Shown here in pieces: positions 39,785 through 52,100 of a stretch of DNA of 64,000 bases. The notes beneath the pieces are model-generated. The model had not been told where the DNA came from and searched no databases. It was given only the letters and a program-made list of their open reading frames with translations. Position 1 is the stretch's first letter. The number at the start of each line of letters is the position of its first letter. Source of the DNA: Tetrastigma voinierianum (taxonomy: Eukaryota; Streptophyta; Magnoliopsida; Vitales; Vitaceae); assembly GCA_016808115.1 (NCBI GenBank), contig JAEQBH010003943.1, positions 186,001-250,000 on the forward strand, read 5' to 3'. The position numbers and the translations under genes are program-made.

Positions 39785-40300
39785 GGATGAAGCTGTGGAC
39801 GAGCTCATCACGACGACCTCCTGCTGAGCGGTGCTGACTCTCTGCATGAGCTGTGTTTGAGCTCTCTGTGGGGCTGTCTTTGAGCTCTCACACGCAGGAT
39901 ATTGGTGACCTCTCTGCATGAGCGTGACTCTGCATGGTGTGGTGACTCTCTTCTTGAGAAGGCTTTGTCAGTGAAACTCTCTCTGTGTTGTCAGTGACTC
40001 TCTGTATGTTTATCTTGAGCTCTCTACGTGAGCCATCTTGAGCTCTCTGTGGTGTGGCTGAGCCTTGCATGAGCGTGTGGGCTTTTGCTTGCATGGCGTG
40101 GTTGGGCTCCTCACCCATGGCGTGGTGACTCTGCATGGGTTGACCTCTTTGGTTGGCGAGCTCTCACAGCGCAAACTGACCTCTTCGTGTGGCCAGGCTC
40201 TTGCAGTCGAGCTCGGCGGTGGCGTGTTGAGCTGACCTCCTTGGTTGGGCTCTCTGGTAGGAGCTCGGCGAGAATGAGCTTCCGGCGTGCCGACTTGGAT
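39785..40300. repeat. Island of short GAGCTCTC / GACTCTCTGCATGAG repeats
   Basis: TGAGCTCTC and GTGACTCTCTGCATGAGC-like units recur many times with variation in about 500 bases. The GC content is clearly above the surroundings. All ORFs on both strands read through the repeat and match nothing recognised. Confidence 0.6.
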
Positions 40301-40761
40301 GAAACCGCGCTTTCTCATCAGAGTGGTTCTTTTCTGTTTTCTTGAACTCTAAATCAGTTTTAGTCTACCAGAATCATCCATATGGTTCAATATAATCTGA
40401 CTCATATTGTGTTAAGAAGATAAAAAACCAGTGTAGTGCACAACAGTTCGCCATCAGATTACGCCGTGGCCTTGACCGGATGACCATAACTTCCTCATTC
40501 GAGGAAGTGGTTTTACGTTCTTGGACTCTGTGGAAAGCTCTCTGGTCTTCGAATCTATATGTTGTGGATAGAGAATTTGGTGCCCACATAATTTCTGGGA
40601 CCAGTCATTGCACTAAAATTTTTAATTATAGAATCTTCAGAATGAGAGGATTGTTATGTGTGTTGCTTGTGGTGGTGAAAAAAAACACAGTGATATAGTA
40701 GTAAGTGTTATATAAACATTTGAGTTTTGTGAAAAAAAAAAGAACTGGATTTGAGATTGTC

Positions 40762-40763
<2 letters not shown>

Positions 40764-40809
<46 letters not shown>
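40764..40809. repeat. (TA)n microsatellite
   Basis: About 23 TA units. The overlapping ORFs are repeat artefacts. Confidence 0.95.
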
Positions 40810-40811
<2 letters not shown>

Positions 40812-43800
40812 TAAAGGGCCTTTATTACACCCACCACATCTACCAGATGGATGTTGGATCAAAACACTAACCCTGATTTTGCATGTGCCACATATTGATA
40901 TTAAATTTGCAGTGCTAGTTAGTGACAAAAATTGCACAATCATAATTTGAGTTTGCATGATACATCTTTGAGATATTGACAAGTGATAATGGTAGGACTT
41001 ATGATTCAAACATTATAGGATGAATGCGATCTTAATAATACCATTTGTTTGGATTAGGAGAACTCTTAAAATGGGGAATAAATAGCAGTGTTTTATATTA
41101 TACATGTTTGACCCTCAAAATTCATACAAATATAAACATTTGGTATAATTTTAAGTTCAAAAATCTTGTGTATATTTATGTTCATGAATTGAACAATTAT
41201 TAATAACATATCTACCAAGTGACCTCTTGTAAAGTTAGTTTGTTAAATGAAGACGGTAGTGTAGTGCGTATCATGTGATGTCAGTGGCTAAGGAAAATGT
41301 GTTTGGCCGTATACATGTACACGTGGTGATCGACATAGTAAACATTGGTTTACATCATGAACCAGCGAATCTATGAGATGTTCATTATTTGTGATGTTAT
41401 TATCGTGTTTGATCTACTACAGCAAGACATCAGTGAGTTAATGTTTGTCTGAAAACAGATCAATAAATGGCTCCTTAGGTGGATTTTCTTTTATTAAGAT
41501 TATTTGGTTTTGGTTTTGGAACCATGAGCATGTATTTGTTTCTTGTTCTGCGTATTAATCTTGCTGATCTATCTACTTTCAGTTAATCAGATTCCTTTGA
41601 TGGGAGGAGGGATGAATTGGAAGAGCATTAGAGTGTTCTTGGTTGTGTGAACTCAGACTGCATTAGAATGGAACCTGCTTCTGGGAGAAAACCTCGATGA
41701 GACTAATATTGAGAAGTGGGCGGTCGTGTGATCAATGATTGTAAAGAAAAACATTCAAGCGTTTGGGGATCTATCTTGGAAATAATGTTGAAGTTTCTTC
41801 TTGATGAGCCAGTCTTTTGAAAAATAAGCGAAATATTTTCTTTAGAAAACTTGTGGCATGACCAGGCTCAAGGAGAACATAAAGAATTTATAATGATATT
41901 TTCTGCTGTTAAATAATAAAGTATAGTTACAAAATTATCGATGACTTACTTTGGCCATTGAGGTTCTTATCTCTTCATATGATTAATTGGGTTATTCATT
42001 GTAGTTATAATACTCGAAAGGATAAATGCTTTGAATGACTTATTCTATTGTGTGTAGAAGGAAAAGGATAAAGAAAAGATCTAAACAGAAGGTGCTCATT
42101 GCATTAACTATAGAAAGAAAAGGAAGAGAGCTAAAGACTATGAAAGACAGCATGAAATTATATCTGACGAAAGAAGGAAGAATAATAGATAAGATTCTTA
42201 TATTCTGTGGCAGACATCTGAAGATGTCATTGTTAGACAGAAGATTTCTACTCACTCTGGTTGTTTGATTAAATTTAACTTTTATTTCTCATACTTGGTG
42301 GAGTGATTAGTTCCTCGTAAGTATTTCATACGGGTTGTCTTGGATGAAGCCTTGATGATTATGAAAGATTGCATCTATGTGATGATGTAAACAGCCGAAA
42401 TGACCAATAGGGACATTTAGTTGTTATTAAGCGAATTGTTTATTTGAGTTGAAGAAACTTATGTTATACAATCAACTGGTGATTGAGTTTCAATTTACGT
42501 ATTGGACTGATTTGGATATTATTGTTCATTTAAATCAAATTTGGTCTTTCATTTAAAATTTAAATATGATGATCTTTGGTTCATTATATGTGTAATAACT
42601 ATTTCGTTGAAACTATTCCTCATTTAATGACCTTGTATACAAGTATACGTGGTACAAAGTGTAAATCAAGCGTGGAAAGTTCTATAATGTTGTAGCCATG
42701 GCGATTGAATATATCTACAATAGAAGAATTCAGAAACATATGGATGGTGCGATTAATCGATATGAGATTTTCAGTTTTAAAATTACTTCGAGAAACAGCC
42801 AAGAGAAAATTGCGTTAATGGCGCTAATTGTGCAGATGTGCAGAACTGTTCATATCGATATATCAGATATTCCCATAGCTGTGGAATGAATAAGTGATCA
42901 ATATATATTCATTGATGACTATTCAGGTATGATTTTTATATTGATTCATGAAGTCTTAAAACTGGACGTGTTCAGACTTTTAATAGAAGTTGAACTCGAC
43001 TTGGCGAGAAATTCTAAAGTTGTCAAATCTGGCGTGGTAGTGCGTCTTATCAGATATGGTGGCTCAGGGGCTGGCGTCTGGATACTTCATTTATCTTCTA
43101 AAGATGTAGGATGCATCCATGATACAAATATAGGTGCTTCTAACATGGGTGTGTGAGAGACTAGTAGACCTTAGTGTGGTGAGAAAGTATGATTAGTGTT
43201 CTTCTTTGATCATGAGACTTTTGAGGCCCCACGGTGTACGTGTAATAAATTCCAGTAATGATGGCTAGGCCCACTATGAGTTGGGCGGAAGAAGAGCTGC
43301 ATTTGGCAGCATGTGGGTTGTCGACTCTGACCGCGGCCTTATAGACCTGATGAAAGAAGTGGACGAAAGGCGTTCGTTGCCCTTTATTGGTTATCTTGAA
43401 CCTCTCGGGCTTTAATTTATAATCCTCTTGATCATTGCAGGCTGATAAGTTCTTTGAGATGTGTGTTAAGAGTTTGGAGGAAGATATGTGGTGTTGTTTT
43501 GAAGAACGAGAACAATGGATCAAGTTCCTCATCTGTGCATACTTTTATATACACCGACCAACCTACAAAAATCTTTACTGCATTGAACAGATGTTATTAT
43601 AATTGAATATGAAGTAGATTCTTGACACGAAACCAGCATTGATCAGTGTACACGATATTATTCAAGATGATGCTTGCGCAGACCAACAATGAGTTCTTCT
43701 GAAGACTATATTAAATAAACAACTTCAAAGTGCCATTAAAGTCGAAAGAAAGGAGAAGTGCGATTCAGTGATTTATATATTGTTTATTCAAGAACACGAG

Positions 43801-45724
43801 TTGATATAAACTTAAAAGTGATCGATCAAATCTAAGTAAGAGTTACAAGGTTCTAATTCTATAGTGGATTAATTTTGAGAAGGATGAGATGAAATCCATA
43901 GGGTATAATGGCGGATCATGAATTACACAAGGATCAAACTATGGACGTAGTATGGTTCAAAACCAGGAGAATTAAATGGCGATGTCGAAAGTGTAGCTAA
44001 GCAGTCTATTGAGGTTTCACTTTCAAAAGGAAGAGGCATGGAACTTCATGAAACTTTTCTCTCAGTTTCTTAAAGATTACTTCAAAATTATAATATGATA
44101 TTTGATTGAAGAAGTACATGGATGGATGTAAGACGATTTTCAATGTAGTAACGTTAGCGAAACATATTATATGATACAACCAGAAAAACTTTGTATCACG
44201 GGATCTAAGTGAGTGGTATATGTTAAAAATCATATGGTCTGGCGTTTGTGGAATGGTATCTGGGTTTCATCAGTTCTTATAATGGTTTTGGGGTAATTTA
44301 TTGAAGATTAAGTATATCATAGATTGGGTGGGAGTAAATTTATCTTCATGATTTTATATATCGATAATATTCTGTATAGTAAACGATATAGGTTATTATG
44401 AAACTAAAAATTTCTCTCGAATAATTTCGAGATGAAGATCTTTAGTGCCCTCTTTTGTATTAGTGTATTTTCAAGATAAATAGAGTATTCTTTGGTTATG
44501 ACTAAGAAAGAGACTATATGAAAATTGTTGAATCAGTTAGACATGAAGAAGGATTGTTCATTGGAATGCCATAGCTGAGAATAGTTTGATCTCACTCGTT
44601 TCAAAATAATCTTGAAATTTAGAAATGAAAGTCCTTACATGGGTGTGAGAGATCTTATGTGCTGAAGTATGTACGTTCAGGATATTGCATTTCATAGTTG
44701 GCATATATTGGGGTAGATATATGATAATACAGAGTTTAAATCTGTTGGAAAGCATTGACAGTTGTTGATGTAAAGGCAGATTTTGTTTTTCGCATTAATA
44801 GTCGGATAGTTTAGAGATCTTTGGTGTTTTGATTCCAGTTTTAGGATATGAGATATTGACGATCCACAATCAGGTTATGTTTTCATACTGTTGGAGGAGC
44901 TATATCTTGGAGGGAGTGCCAATGAGCATATAGCTGCTGGCCCATAGTGCGAGTTTGTAGCTTTCTAGAGGCTCATTATGGGGATGTCATTTTGGCACTA
45001 AACTTTGTCATTAGCACTTGTGTGAGAAAGGAGTTGAAAAGACCATTAAAGTTACTCTTGAATAACTAACTCAGTGGTGTTTATGTTCTAACCTTGAGCT
45101 CTTTAAATCAAACACATGGCATCAGATTCTTGTTAACTTTAAGAAGAGTTCGAGAATATTGATTGTCTACAGAGCTGTTGAGTATTCTTATGATTGCAGA
45201 TTCTCACTAAAGGATTTGCCTAAGGTTTTTCGTGTTATTATCTTGCTAGTGTGGGGTGTATATTGTCACGAGGATATTTAGTTTGGTGAGTTAATTTGAG
45301 ATTACTTTTATTATAGATCTGTTTCAGATATTTGGTTATAATATTTTTGAGGTTTATATTCTACTTGGAACTTCAATTTCTTAATTTTAATAATTCCTCT
45401 AGACTAATTTGGTTTAATCTTATTAAAAATAAAAGTTGGATAAGTTAAATGAACATATTAAGATCTATTACATATAATTTCCATATACAAATCACATTGT
45501 GATCTTTAATCATTCCAATCATATCAATATATGTATTAATTGAGTAATTCAGTTAATGAAGTGTAATGGCTACAAATATGATCAATATTTGATACAATTG
45601 ATGATTTGGATTAGTTTGTAGTGCATGTTTGGGTAATAAGTTTGTTCATATGTTTATTCATTCTGATACATAATTATAAAGTTGTTTATATTGATGGAAG
45701 TTGTGGATTCTTTAACTTAGTGAG

Positions 45725-46150
45725 TGTTATATGTAACTATTATGTGTTGTGTATCCAAATAATATTTTGTACTAATTTAGTGATCATCCATTTTTATATT
45801 TCATGGGCTTTGTCACATCGAGTTAAGATGTGGTCACTCAAATTATGACATGAAGACTGTTTGTTTTTTCTGTTTGTTTGATGAGACCCAGCTTGAAGTA
45901 ATATCAGAAAGTGACCGCTGGTGACATCCTTTATGTAAAGGGTCTTAGTGCAAAATTAACGTGGTTCTTCTTGCTTAAATGCCCATTCATTCATAAAGAA
46001 GAAGCGGAAACTCTTTGGAAAGATTGTTTGTAATTTTGGAGAATTTAAATAATTTAGTTGATTTAGTTCACTCATCTCAATCTGATTGAATGTATTTAGT
46101 ATAATGTTTACAATTCTTAATGATTAGGCATTGATCTAAGTTTGATTCAG
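45725..46150 (+). repeat. Copia-B candidate 3' LTR segment
   Basis: Partner of 37,100-37,560, located about 500 bases after the RNase H remnant, where a 3' LTR is expected. Confidence 0.65.
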
Positions 46151-49100
46151 TTTTACTTATTTCAACATAAAATAAGTTTTTCTTTCTTTTTCTAATTTAA
46201 CATTAATACAGCAGTATAGTTATATTAAAATTATTTTAAATGAAACTCACAATTTTTATATAACAATTTTCAAATCTATGGTAGACTAAAGATAGACTAA
46301 TAAAAATAATATTTTAAAACACTATAAAATACTATTATCATTAAAACCTGACTATTAGATTCTCTTTAACATTTTAATAACCTTGAATTACTAATTTTAA
46401 ACACATTTAAGAATCGAATCAGTTAAATAAGATAGATTTAATTCTGAGTTGAAGCCAATGAGATCATATGTTGTAGTTTAAGAGATGGGTGATTTGATTA
46501 AAAGATTTTTTGAAAACCCAATTTTGAAAATTTGACCATCTTTCAAAATTTGGCATGAGTTTGACAAAAGTGTCATTGTTTTCTTGAAAAATAACCCTAT
46601 ATAGACAATGTGGCTGTGAAATGGAAAGACATTTTTGTCTAAAATAGTTCTTTTCAAGGAAAAACATAGAAAATGCATATTCCCAAATTAGTTAGTGTAT
46701 TTTCGCAATATTTCTTGAGATTGAAAACAGATTGACAGTCATGGTGTTTTTCTTGATTGCTATTTGTAACTTCAATTTTGGCGATGTTTGAAGCTTATTG
46801 CTTCTGCTCTTACTTATTTCTTGATATTCTTGTGGTGAGAGATTTTCAGAGTGCTTATTGAGAGTTCCCGAAGAAGAGTTAGGAAAGTGTAGATCCATTC
46901 ATCGGGGATGTTTCTTCATACGAAGGATATACATTCTACCCTGTATAAAGATTGGTACTAAAATTATAGTTGAGTTCTATTAAAAAAATATATTCATATT
47001 GGAATCAACTTTGTGATGTATATATAACACTATGACTTTTTTTTTGTATTAATTCTTTGCAGTGTTTTTTTCTTGTATATATGGGTATCTTTTACATTTC
47101 CTTGAAGGTGGGGTTGGTAGTTTGGTTCGGATCAGTTTAATTGGAACTTTAAACTTTTTCTGTCATAGATAAATCACCATTATATGATAATTGCTTTTTT
47201 GATGTTTGTCTAGTTAGTCTAATATAACAACCCTTACATGGTTTGGCTGCGGAAGGTGATTTAGGGTTTGAGTTTAAATTTGATTAACGTCGGAGGATGA
47301 AACAAGATATCTGAAGATATTTTCGGTTGATCTTATGAAGGGTTTATTCCCTAAGTGATTAATTTAATTTTGAAGATATAAGGATCATGGGTTGGCATTC
47401 TTGATCTTGATATTGTTTTTGTTTTTATTTAGCATTCCATGATCCACTAATAACAATGGAGAAGAGAATCACGCTAATAGCACTTTATATAATAAACTCT
47501 TTAAATTACAAAAGCACTCACAAACTCTTGAAAAATATATAAGAAGAAAATAAGCTGCCACAAGAAAAGACTCTGACAGTTGGAACTTTATTAAAGACAT
47601 TTCCTCTATACTCTCAAAAATCTTTAGGAAAGTAATAACTGGAAATAGCTTTGGGATTGATCAAACCTTACACTTTTTCACTATAATTTCAAGAAGAAAA
47701 GTCACTCTACATGAACTACTCTTAGTGTTGAAAATGTGATTACAAGATAAAACTGTAATGCTTATAACACTTTTGAGATTGTGTATAATCTAAATACCAA
47801 ATATATGTTTCGTTCACATCAAACATATTTTGATTAAACTCATTTACAGCTTATAATCTATCTTCAGAGTTTATAATAAATCAGTAACGTTATGAACATT
47901 ACTCCATTAAACATCGTTTTCTCAGTATTTGACCTAGTTTATGACTTTATGGTTTTGTGAAGACTCTTAGTTAATCCCTTATTCAAACGTGGTTCATTCT
48001 AAATGTTTGATCTTAATTCTTAATGGATATGATTATTACAAAATGGTGGCAAAATACAACTCTTCTTACATTTCAAATATATCTTGAGTCATAGCTTTTT
48101 TACACTTAAGGTATCATAAGAAATTATAATTCTTTTTATATGTTTTAGAACCAAACATTCTTAGAAGAATGTGTTCTGCAGGTTGAAATGAAAACCAAAC
48201 CACAGCAAATCACCATGTGAAAGATGCTCAAGACAAATATCTTTAGTTTGGTTTACCTTGGTACGTTGTCAGAGCCTGTTTCTTTGAAGATCTGGGTGCT
48301 TGTGAGTATTGACAGTCTTATTGTGATGAAAGCGTGCAGTACACACTTCCACTAACCACAGTCTCAAAATTCCCTTGTTGTGTTTTTGTATACTATCAAT
48401 CCGTTCATGAACTTTCTTAGGAAACTCCATCTCTATGAGGAAGTGACCTTAAGTTCATGGTGAGTCTTGTTAAACTTCTTGTTTTAGTTGTATGCATAGA
48501 TTGAATTTCATTAAAAACTTTATGTTCCTTCTGATGAGTATGTGACATTATTCATCATATGAACAAAGTCTCAATGTGCCTTGGAATTTTGCATTATGCC
48601 ACATTTAAATTTGTTTTCACCTGTTGTGAACTTAAGGCCCAGTCTGTTTCAACCCGGTATTAAGTGGGTTTGCACCTATCAATTATTTGATTTTATTTGT
48701 TGGTTTGGTCCTATCTTCTCTGGGGGTTATCTCTACGCTTTTCCAATATCTGAGAGTTTATTAAAATAATGCCAGATTTTCATGATCTCACCAATAGGAT
48801 TCAAATAGTTCGTCGGATCATTATTAACATATTAATACCAGTCTTTTGTATGTATCTGAACTTTATTATGTCATGTTGAGATTAAACTTGATATCATAGT
48901 GTCATATCTTGATATTATTTTGATAAAGATCTTAATTACTTGAGATCCTAACTATATTCTTTTTCTTGCTGCGGAGTTAAAGTTCTTCTTACTCCATGGT
49001 TTGAAGTATTGATATCATGATTTGTTTATGGATCTGAGAGATAGCCTTACAGTGTGGCTTCAAACTGTGGTGATAATTATCTCCCATACTTGATGTCTAA

Positions 49101-52100
49101 GCGCGTAAATGCCTTCAGAAATTATAGCGAAACTTTGAAATTAATTGGAGAACGTTCTTCGTCTTTTAGATAACTTCAAAGACTCTCAGCTAGCACCACA
49201 GTGTTCCTTTGCCCGGTTCAACCGTGAAGCCCTCACCGTTCCACTGTTCACAATAAAGTACCGCCTGATGTTTCTGCATCTTGCCAGACTTTGATTTTAT
49301 ACGCCTCAGTTTGAACATTCATACGCATATTTCTTTTTAGTCGCCAGGATCAATGATGCTATGTTTTTAATCTTGAAATGACGTTACTAACTTCTTTTCA
49401 AATCTGATATAGGTTGGATTCAGACTTCACTTGATTCTTCTCTTTCATTTTGATACACGAGATTATCTTCCTCGAAGATCTTTCATCTCAGTGAGGATAA
49501 AGCCTATTGTTTCCTTTATTTCATAATATACAATAGATTAACATGTCCCGTATAAATACCTATAACCAAATAGTCTCCTATGATCTTAGGATATAACATT
49601 ACCATCATGACTATTGTCTCTAAATCCATTGAAAGATGTGATCAATTACCTTGTTGTTCTTTCAGCAGACTAAACCAGTTATAAGCTTATATGCTGTGCC
49701 ATTCATACAGAGACAAGGCCTTAGGTTTGTTACTGTGACCTCTCATTAAAGTCTCCAAACCTGGAATATTTGTTTTGTCCATGATGAAGAAAATAGATTA
49801 TGAATTAGTGCGAAATAATCTAATAATGTTCTTCACATTATTTGTTCAATATTAACACATATCACCCTTTGGCTAATCTGACTTTATGGTTTAAATCATG
49901 TCATTAAGTGTAGAAATTTCTTGAAACTTCCCTTATCAATTAGTTTGATTCTGGTGGAAAGTTTATGATTCCATGTTAGTTGTAGTTTATAATTATTATC
50001 CATTCTTTAGTAATTGTTAGTCTATTTTAAAAACTATCTCTAAACATATGTTTCTCTGTGTTTTTGGGATCTCTCTATTTGATATGAGTTACTTTGCTTA
50101 TAATATCTTCTCTATCTCTTACTAAGTAAAAATTCTTTGTCGATCTCATGATCTGACCTTTTCTTTTCATTCCTCTTATTTCATTAGGGCCTGTGGTTGT
50201 AACCTTGGAGGTGTGTAATCTTATCTTGGGCCTCAATACCTGGTGATACCAAGAAAAAGTGCTCCTCTCACGTGAGTTACTCACAAAAAATTTCTGTTCC
50301 TCATTGGACTCAAATTCTGTAATTATAAAACACACTCTTTAATTTCGCCTATAAGTACATAGCTAACCACTTAGACCCAATTTTGTTTCTTGTGGATATG
50401 TTTTTTCTGTGTTAAAAACATCTATACTTTTAAAGTCTTCTCATTTGGCTGTTGCTTTTATAACTCCTTATGGAGATATCATTTCTTCTTGTATTGTATT
50501 AAAAATATGACAAACCGTGTAAGCTTTACAAATGGAATTTAATTTTAACGCTGACTAACATATGTTATGTTCTAAGAATGCTTTCATTCAACTCTCTTGC
50601 TCATGTCTTTTCTAATACCCATAGGTCAGTGCAATCATATAATCTCTATATTCTTACAAAATGAATGGTCTACTAGAAATCATTACCAATTATCTCCTTT
50701 TCACTTTGTAATCCTTGCATGGTGGTTTTAACTTCAGTTTTGTAGCTTTAAGACATTCAGATTTTGCGCTGTTTTCAATAAACTTATGAGTCAAATCCAC
50801 AGGGCCGTATCTGATCATGAAGAAGCTACGACATACCTCTATTAACGTGCCATTCAGGAGTTATAAAGTCCTTCAGCCGATGATCTCTCTTCATGAAGCT
50901 TTTTTAATGATCTTTAGTTATAAGTATTCGTTTCAATTATGACGCTCTGAAACTGATCATACCACATTCTGTCTTTTGTATTTTAAACTGACAGCGCTAA
51001 ACTATTCTGCGCGGAGATAAGATTTGAGTCTTTTATATAAGCGAGAATTAGAAACACTTTATTAAATTATATTAATTCTTTTGATCATAACTCACAAATC
51101 ATATTTCCACCTCAGTTATAGTTTGAATGAGATCAAACACAGTTCAACATCACTTTAATACTAGTTTTCAGCACTAAAGACCATATCAGTTGTTCATGTT
51201 TGACAACCATAACACAACTACAAAAAAGGTGCATTTTTAAGAAATAAAGCAACATAAAATTTTATGTCTACACATGATCTCTTTGTTTACTGTTTGATTA
51301 TCTTGATTCATATGCATCTTAGTCTTGAAGATTTGGATGATGAATAGTGGCACAAGTGTCAATACCACCATCTTGCGCTTAACTGAGCGACTGACGACTC
51401 TTGGGTTGTAATGATTTGTAAATCGTGCATTCTTTTATTAGTTTTTGCATTATTTGATTCCTATCTAACTTTTGTGCCGGGTTGTTGTTATGTTTTATTT
51501 AGTTGAGCTTCATTATATTTGTATGATATATCAAATGGATCTTCCTGCACATCATCAAATCTAGGTTCTTTCATATTGAAGTGTTTTGAAACCTCATCTA
51601 TTGGTAATCTTCAATACAGTGGAAGATCAATCTTATCTTTTCACTTGGTGGTAGTTTATTCTGTCTTTTGACAGAAGGTGTGATTCTAATTTGAGTTTCC
51701 AGCACCTTACCGTCATATGTCACTTTGATTTGTGACAAGAGCCTTAATAGTTTGAAGTCATTAGTGAAATAAAGGCTTTTTTGATTTCAACTGTGTAGCT
51801 GTGTTGTTTCAGGGCCTCTCAGTCTCCTTGGGATTAGTGTTGGTTAAGGGTCTTGTAGCCCGATGAATGGGCGTTAGGAGTGCTGACCCACCTCGTGAAG
51901 CGTTGATTGTGTGTTCTCTCCATAACTTCAACACTTCTACCAGCTGTGGTTCATCTTCAGAACTTTGACTAAGGCTAATGATTATTGTTTTGAGTTGGAT
52001 GAAGTCTTGATTGTGGTTGGAAGGTCATACTACTTACCCTGTTGAGTTGGAATAATCAAGCGACCTGAACCTCATGAGGTCTTGGTTGTAGTCTTGATAT

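Larger units (their letters stand above)
37090..46150 (+). mobile_element. Copia-B: heavily decayed Ty1/copia element
   Basis: Plus-strand copia protein remnants occur in order. Integrase lies at about 42,850-43,070 (HIDISD, then FIDDYSG and VELDLARNSKVVKS). Reverse transcriptase lies at about 44,100-44,700 (FHQF, YIDNI in place of YVDD, then GVRDLMC). RNase H lies at about 44,830-45,230 (GGAISWR, then a frameshifted LTKGLP end). All are broken by many stops. A pair of similar direct repeats (37,100-37,560 and 45,725-46,150) is the best candidate for its LTRs. Between the first repeat and the integrase is other LTR-like material (about 38.0-40.6 kb), so the element is nested. Exact ends are uncertain. 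Confidence 0.65.

Noticed and set aside
43161..43532. Minus-strand ORF of 123 codons inside copia-B
   Set aside because: It lies antisense within the element between integrase and RT remnants and has no known domain.
50075..50335. Minus-strand ORF of 86 codons
   Set aside because: No recognisable domain, no neighbouring element domains in order; not enough to call a gene.
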